Source of the DNA: Ramlibacter montanisoli
GTDB taxonomy: Bacteria > Pseudomonadota > Gammaproteobacteria > Burkholderiales > Burkholderiaceae_C
Assembly: GCF_013087525.1 (NCBI RefSeq)
Contig: NZ_JABFCS010000001.1
Coordinates: 2,852,001 to 2,916,000 of the forward strand
Reading direction: 5' to 3'
DNA length: 64,000 nucleotides
Shown: positions 59,235 through 64,000 of the stretch, piece by piece
Layout: each line of letters opens with the position of its first letter
Position numbering within the stretch: position 1 is the stretch's first letter
The notes under the pieces: model-generated
The model's input: only the letters and a program-made list of their open reading frames with translations
Told to the model about the DNA's origin: nothing
The model's database searches: none
Program-made: the position numbers and the translations under genes

Positions 59235-60867
59235 ATGGTACGAGCCAGCCAGCTTCTGCACCCTCAGCGTGAACCCGCAGTGCCGCGCCCCGCGGCCACC
59301 GTCCTGCTGCTGCGCGACAGCGGCGCGGGCGTGGAGGTGCTGATGACGCGCCGCTCGGCCACCGCCAGCTTCGCGCCAGGTGCCTACGTGTTCCCCGGCG
59401 GCGGCATCGATGCCGCGGATGCACAGGCCCACGACATCGCCGCGCGCCGCGCCACCCAGCAGGACCTGCCCCTCACGCAGGCGATCGCCGCCATCCGCGA
59501 GAGCTTCGAGGAGCTGGGCATCCTGCTGGCGCGCCATCGTGACGGCCGGCCCGTGGATGCGGCCGACGTCGCCGCACTGGACCGCGACGCACCCTTCGCC
59601 GCGCAATGCCGCGAGCGAGGCTTGGTGCTCGCCGCCGACCAGGTCTACGTGCTGGCGCACTGGATCACCGACCGCGACCTGCCGCGCCGCTTCGACGTGC
59701 CCTTCCTCGCCGCGCGCATGCCGCAGGGCCAGTCGCCCGTCGCCGACGAAGCGGAACAGTTCGAGCCGGTGTGGGTGCGACCCGCCGAGGCGCTGTCGCG
59801 GCACCAGGCCGGCCAGTTCTTCATGATCTTCCCCACCATCCGCACGCTGGAGCGGCTGGAGAAGTTCGAGTCGGTGGACGCGGTGCTGGCGGCCTGCGCG
59901 AGCGAGCAGCCGCTGTGGACCAGCTGTCCGCGCGCCGGCTTCGTGCAGGGCGCCGAGGCGCGCTTCATGGAACACGAGATGCAGTACGGCGAGCTCGCGC
60001 TGACCTGCCCCGACGGCCGCTGCTGCACCACCTGGACTGGCGCACCGACCAGCCGGTGCCGCTGCTGAAGAACGTGGTGCGCGTGACCGCGCCCAACCCC
60101 GGCGTGATGACCGGACCGGGCACCAACTGCTACATCGTCGGCGATCCCGACACCGGCTACATCGTGATCGACCCGGGTCCGGAGGACGCCGAGCACCAGC
60201 AGCGCATCTGGCGCGCCACCAACGGCGACATCCGCCTGATCGTCTGCACGCATTCCCATGCCGACCATTCGCCCGGCGCGCGGCCGCTGCAGGCCCTGTG
60301 TCGCACGCGGCCCCCATCCTCGGCCTGCCCTCGGCGCCCACGGCGCGCCCCGCCAGCGAGTTCACGCCCGACCGCGTGCTGAAGGACGGCGAAGTGGTCA
60401 CTGTGGAAGGCAACGGCCGCACGCACAGCCTGCAGGCCATCCACACGCCGGGCCACGCGGCCAACCACCTGTGCCTGGTGCTGCTGGAAGACGGATTGCT
60501 GCTCTCCGGCGACCACATCCTCAATGGCAGCACCACCGTGGTGGACCCTCCGGACGGCGACATGACGGCCTACCTGGAATCGCTGGACCGGCTCTCCGAA
60601 GCCTGCGGCAGCCACGGCATCGAGTTCATCCTGCCCGCGCACGGCCACGTGCTGGGCTTCGCGCGCAAGGCCATCGCCATGCTCAAGGCGCACCGCCTGC
60701 AGCGCGAGGCGCGCATCCTGGCCGCCATGCGCGAGCGCCCCGGCGGCACGCTGGAGGACTGGGTCGAGCTCGCCTATGCGGACGTGCCGCCGCGCATGTG
60801 GCCGGTGGCCAAGCGCTCCCTGCTGGCGCACGTACAACGCATCGAAGCCCTGCAACTGGCCGGTTGA
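59235..60867 (+). CDS. NUDIX hydrolase fused to a metallo-beta-lactamase-fold hydrolase, two frame breaks
   Basis: Restoring one base at each of two places gives a protein of about 544 residues. The first 250 form a NUDIX domain: the box is divergent, readable as FPGGGIDAADAQ followed by AIAAIRESFEELGILL. The last 270 form an MBL domain with the zinc motif VCTHSHADHSPGA, IHTPGHAANHL and LLSGDHIL, related to the LACTB2 family. The breaks are a C missing at 60017-60018 (DGPLLHHLDW) and one at about 60301 (CSHAAPILGL). Both halves usually occur as separate proteins; the fused layout implies a common substrate such as a nucleotide or CoA derivative. Confidence 0.85.
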
Positions 60868-60913
60868 GGGCCGCCCCGCTACACTGGTCCCGACACTGTT
60901 GGGAGGGGCAGGG

Positions 60914-62100
60914 ATGGACGGAAGCAGCGCACGGCCGCGGGCGGAGATTGCCGCCTGGCCGCTGGAATTCACGGGCACCGGCGGCGAGTATTTCCGGGTG
61001 TGGATCGTCAACCTGCTGCTGACCATCGTGACGCTGGGTTTCTACACCCCGCTGGCGCGCCGCCGCACCGCGCAGTACTTCTACGGCCACACCATGGTGG
61101 CCGACAGCCCGCTGGAATTCACCGCGCAGACCAAGCGCATGCTGGTCGGCTTCGTCCTGTTCGTGGCGCTGTACGCGGCCTTCAAGTTCGCCGCCGAGAC
61201 CGGGCAGGACACCACGGTGGCCGTCATGCTGGTGGGGGCGCAGTACTGGCGCCCTACTTCTGGGCCAGCGCGATGCGCTTCCGCTTCAACGCCACGCGCT
61301 GGCGCGGCGTGCGCCTGCAGTTCACCGCGAAATGGGGCGAGGTGTACCGGGCGAGCTGGCCGGTGTTCGCCTTCGCGGCGATCTGGGCCGTGGGCTTCAG
61401 CCTGATCGAGCGCTACATCCCCAAGGGCCGCGGCACCGGTTCGATCGGCGCCGCGCTGGGCATCGGCCTGGCTTGCGGCATCCTGAGCATCCTGTGCGCG
61501 ATCCGCCTGGAATACAACTACAAGAGCCTGATGGTCGCGCGCGGCCGCATCGGCGGCCAGCCGGGCCGCTGGAAGCCGCAGTTCGGCGACTTCGTGCGCA
61601 TCTGGCTGGCCACGCTGGGCGTGTTCCTGCTGGCCGTCATCGTGGTGTGGCTGGCCATCTTCCTCATGTTCGGCGGCTACATCGCCGCGTTCAAGGGCGT
61701 CAAGGACGGCGGCATGCGCGCCGTGATGCTCGGCATCGCCCTGGCGATCGTCGCCCTGTTCCTGCTGTTCCTGGCCTCGGCGCCGGCGCGCGCGTACCGC
61801 GAGGCCCGCATGTTCCAGCTGGTGTGGAACAACATCGGCGTGAGCAGCGTGGCCCGCTTCAAGTGCCGGCTGAAGCCCTGGCGCTACGTGCGGCTGCGGG
61901 TGAAGAACGTGATCCTCTCGCTGCTCACGCTCGGCTTCTACCGGCCGTTCGCCAAGGTGAGCGAATACCGCATGAAGACCGACTCGGTCACGCTGCACGT
62001 CAAGGGCGGGCTGGACCAGCTGGCCGGCCAGCTGGCGCGCGAGGAACAGGCGGTGGGCGACGCGATCGCCGACGCCGTCGGCCTCGAGCTGGTGGGTTGA
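60914..62100 (+). CDS. DUF898 (YjgN-like) membrane protein, frameshift in this sequence
   Basis: The corrected protein is about 395 residues with about six membrane helices. The family pattern is repeated: a cytoplasmic TGFYTPLARRR-type turn (seen as LGFYTPLARRRTAQYFYG near residue 40), an RFKC region near residue 315 and LTLGFYRPFAKVSEYRM near residue 345. One G is missing in the run at 61234-61238, joining MLVG to GAVLAPYFWASAMRFRFN. The function is unknown; it lies 2 bases upstream of an M48 peptidase gene, and the two are probably co-transcribed. Confidence 0.85.
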
Positions 62101-62102
62101 GC

Positions 62103-63209
62103 ATGGGCCAGCCGCTGCGCGGCCACTGGTTCGACGGCCGCAGCAGCGCGGCACGCGAGGTGCACGTGCAGCTGCAGCCCGGCCCGCGCGGGCCTTCGCT
62201 GCTGCTGCGCGCGGCCGACGGCGAGACGCTGGAACTGCGGAACGACCAGGTCGGCTGGCCGGAGCGCTGGAGCGCGGGACGCGCGCCGCGCAGGCTGGCC
62301 GTCGACCTCGGCGCGCATGGCAGCCTGCAGCTGGACGACCCGCAGGGCTGGCAGCAGGCGCTGGCGGCCGCCGGCCACCAGGCCACGCTGGCGCAGCACA
62401 TGCAGACGCGCTGGTCGATGTTCGCCGCGGTGCTGGTGGTGGCCGCGGGCCTGGTGTTCGCGTTCTACCGGTGGGGCACGCCCTGGGCGGCGACGCAGCT
62501 CACGCGGCAGGTGCCGATCGGCTGGGAGACCAGCCTGACCGACCGCTTCCTGGGCGACCTGGACCAGGGCTGGCTGAAACCGAGCAAGCTGCCGCGCGAG
62601 CGGCAGGACGCATTGCGCGCCCGCTTCGACACGCTCGCGCGCTCGCTGCCGCCGGAGCTGCGCCGCTACCGCGGCTACGAGCCGAAGCTGGTGCTGCACT
62701 TCCGCAACGGAATGGGCGCGAACGCCTTCGCGCTGCCCGGGGGCACCGTCGTGATGACCGACGGCATCGTCGAACTCGCCGACCAGCACAAGCTGGGCGA
62801 CGAGGCGCTGGTCGGCGTTCTGGCCCACGAGATCGGTCACGTGCTGCACCGGCACACCACGCGCATCATCGTGGAACAGGGCGTGCTGAACGTGGGACTG
62901 GGGCTGGCGCTGGGCGATGTGTCGTGGCTGCTGTCCACCGGCAGCTCGCTGCTCACGGGGCTGGCCTACCGCCGCAACCACGAGTCGGAAGCCGACTGCT
63001 TCGCCGTCGCCCTGATGACGCGCACCGGCGGCCGCACCGAGCCGATGGCGGACCTGCTGCTGCGCATGGAGGCCGCCGCGGAGGCCAAGGCCGGCGGCGA
63101 GAGGAAGGCGAAGCGCGAGGACGGCAGCTGGATCGAGTTCCTGAGCAGCCACCCCGCGACGCCGCAGCGCGCGCAGGGCCTGAAGCGGGGCCAGGGCTGC
63201 GCGCAATGA
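62103..63209 (+). CDS. M48-family metallopeptidase with cytoplasmic-type N-terminal domain
   Basis: The 368-residue protein has an N-terminal domain of about 100 residues (LRNDQVGWPERW) and one membrane helix near residues 104-121 (MFAAVLVVAAGLVFAFY). The zinc motif is LAHEIGHVLHRH, and the third ligand Glu lies in NHESEADCFAVAL. This is the Oma1/BepA-type arrangement for membrane or outer-membrane protein quality control. It follows the DUF898 gene by 2 bases. The 3' end lies 4 bases from the RNase P RNA, on the other strand. Confidence 0.9.
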   Translation: MGQPLRGHWFDGRSSAAREVHVQLQPGPRGPSLLLRAADGETLELRNDQVGWPERWSAGRAPRRLAVDLGAHGSLQLDDPQGWQQALAAAGHQATLAQHMQTRWSMFAAVLVVAAGLVFAFYRWGTPWAATQLTRQVPIGWETSLTDRFLGDLDQGWLKPSKLPRERQDALRARFDTLARSLPPELRRYRGYEPKLVLHFRNGMGANAFALPGGTVVMTDGIVELADQHKLGDEALVGVLAHEIGHVLHRHTTRIIVEQGVLNVGLGLALGDVSWLLSTGSSLLTGLAYRRNHESEADCFAVALMTRTGGRTEPMADLLLRMEAAAEAKAGGERKAKREDGSWIEFLSSHPATPQRAQGLKRGQGCAQ

Positions 63210-63212
63210 AAG

Positions 63213-63548
63213 TGTGAAGCTCGCCGTTACGCCGGATTCTGTGCATCCGGTTGCCCGGATGTGACCGCCATTCTTCTGGGCCGGGAGTCGCCTCCACGGC
63301 TCGATGCTGCCTACCCGCCAGCTCCGCGGGACCACGTCGACGCTGGCCTATTTGGCATTGCTGCGCGTAGAGATTGCCCGTTTCACCCCCATGACCCGCT
63401 TGCGCGAACCACGGGACTCGTCTCTGTTGCTCTGATCCTCACCTCGCGGTGGACAGGTGTTGCCTGCTACGCTGCCCTATGCAGTCCGGACGTTCCTCCA
63501 GTGCGGCCTTTCGGCACTTGCACCAGCAGCGGCCTGGCGTGCTTCACG
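63213..63548 (-). ncRNA. rnpB: RNase P RNA (type A)
   Basis: The minus strand carries the catalytic RNA of tRNA 5' processing, about 335 nt. Recognised conserved regions in order are the P1 5' strand GTGAAGC, the P4 region GGAACGTCCGGAC, ATAGGGCAG, AGAGCAACAGAGAC, GCGGGTCATGGGGGTGAAAC, GCCAAATAGG, GGGTAGGCAG, and the 3' end ACAGAATCCGGC closing with GGCGAGCTTCAC, which pairs with P1. The first conserved block reads GGAACGUCC where most bacteria have GGAAAGUCC. Ends are set from P1 pairing and the -10 element. Confidence 0.95.
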
Positions 63549-63553
63549 AAGGG

Positions 63554-63559
63554 ATTATC
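63554..63559 (-). promoter_or_regulatory. Candidate -10 element of rnpB
   Basis: GATAAT on the minus strand, 7 bases before the P1 stem. A clear -35 hexamer is not visible. Confidence 0.5.
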
Positions 63560-63568
63560 CCCCGCAAT

Positions 63569-63594
63569 GAAAAAGGCCGCTTCGCAGCGGCCTT
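63569..63594 (-). terminator. Rho-independent terminator of htpX
   Basis: AAGGCCGCT and AGCGGCCTT arms with a 4-base loop, followed on the minus strand by a T-run (CCTTTTTC). It lies 10 bases past the htpX stop, in front of rnpB, and insulates the two. Confidence 0.85.
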
Positions 63595-63603
63595 CGTTTC
63601 GTG

Positions 63604-64000
63604 TCACTGCGCGTTCTGCAGCGCCGCGATCCGTTCCTCGATCGGCGGGTGGGTCGAGAACAGCTTGCCCACGCCGGAGGTGATGCCCATGGCCTGCAGG
63701 CTCTTGGGCAGCTCGCCGGGGACCATGCCGCCCAGGCGGGCCAGCGCGTTGATCATCGGCTGCTTGCGGCCCATCAGCTGCGCGGAGCCGCGGTCGGCGC
63801 GGAACTCGCGCTGGCGCGAGAACCAGGCCACGATGATCGCCGCCACGAAACCGAGCAGGATGTCCAGCACGATGGTCGTCACGAAGTAGCCGATGCCGGG
63901 GCCCGAGCGCTGCTCGCCGCGGCTCAGCCAGCCGTCGACCACGTAGCCGACCACGCGCGAGAGGAACACGACGAAGGTGTTCATCACGCCCTGGATCAGC
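63604..64000 (-). CDS. htpX: Protease HtpX, C-terminal part (5' end outside the window)
   Basis: HtpX is an inner-membrane M48 metalloprotease for quality control of membrane proteins. Only the C-terminal 131 residues are present. The last helix region reads [15 protein letters not shown], the second membrane segment follows, the third zinc ligand is in [15 protein letters not shown], and the end [17 protein letters not shown] is the HtpX C-terminal signature. The HExxH motif lies beyond base 64000. Confidence 0.94.
   Translation of the reverse strand, partial: LIQGVMNTFVVFLSRVVGYVVDGWLSRGEQRSGPGIGYFVTTIVLDILLGFVAAIIVAWFSRQREFRADRGSAQLMGRKQPMINALARLGGMVPGELPKSLQAMGITSGVGKLFSTHPPIEERIAALQNAQ

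Overview
This window is very GC-rich, gene-dense DNA from a Gram-negative betaproteobacterium of the order Burkholderiales, most likely family Comamonadaceae (Ramlibacter/Variovorax-like). The evidence is LpxC and a meso-diaminopimelate type MurE (Gram-negative envelope), Bug-family solute-binding proteins, a complete dcw cluster, a betaproteobacterial type-A RNase P RNA and the overall protein style. The genus is an inference.

Layout. 1-10.2 kb: the end of a hybrid sensor kinase, a very large GMC oxidoreductase/alpha-beta hydrolase fusion, a PhoD-like phosphatase, two LuxR-type response regulators around rodA, and a hybrid histidine kinase. 10.2-17.8 kb: a YqiA-like esterase, an RNase II family exonuclease, a TonB-like protein, aroE, mtgA, plsC, a CdsA-like cytidylyltransferase, ruvC and an unlisted 59-residue membrane protein. 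17.8-35.9 kb, minus strand: the division and cell-wall (dcw) cluster in order of transcription mraZ-rsmH-ftsL-ftsI-murE-murF-mraY-murD-ftsW-murG-murC-ddl-ftsQ-ftsA-ftsZ, followed by lpxC. Most of its junctions are stop/start overlaps. 36.1-43.7 kb, minus strand: hslVU, a disordered STAS-domain protein, a DksA with a histone-like tail and no zinc-finger cysteines, a COG0523 metallochaperone GTPase and RlmI. 43.7-51.8 kb, plus strand: a membrane sensor with a degenerate GGDEF domain, then a five-gene LivJHMGF-type ABC transporter ending in an acyl-CoA synthetase. 51.8-55 kb, minus strand: xerC, DUF484, dapF and a DsbA-like isomerase. 55-64 kb: a flavin monooxygenase-like protein, two Bug proteins around a carboxymuconolactone decarboxylase homologue, a NUDIX-metallo-beta-lactamase fusion, a DUF898 membrane protein, an M48 peptidase, the RNase P RNA and the end of htpX.

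The strongest window-wide signal is technical. About 20 reading-frame breaks, nearly all one lost base in a short run (mostly C or G), interrupt genes that must work, including ftsA, ftsI, ftsW, murF, murG and rsmH. They look like uncorrected long-read errors, not pseudogenes, so I annotate these genes as single loci spanning the break. No tRNA, transposase, prophage or CRISPR array was seen. The biologically most interesting points are the GMC/hydrolase fusion with a Cys nucleophile, the zinc-free DksA beside a COG0523 GTPase, palindromic repeats placed exactly where convergent genes meet, and a REP-like element inside the start of ftsW.
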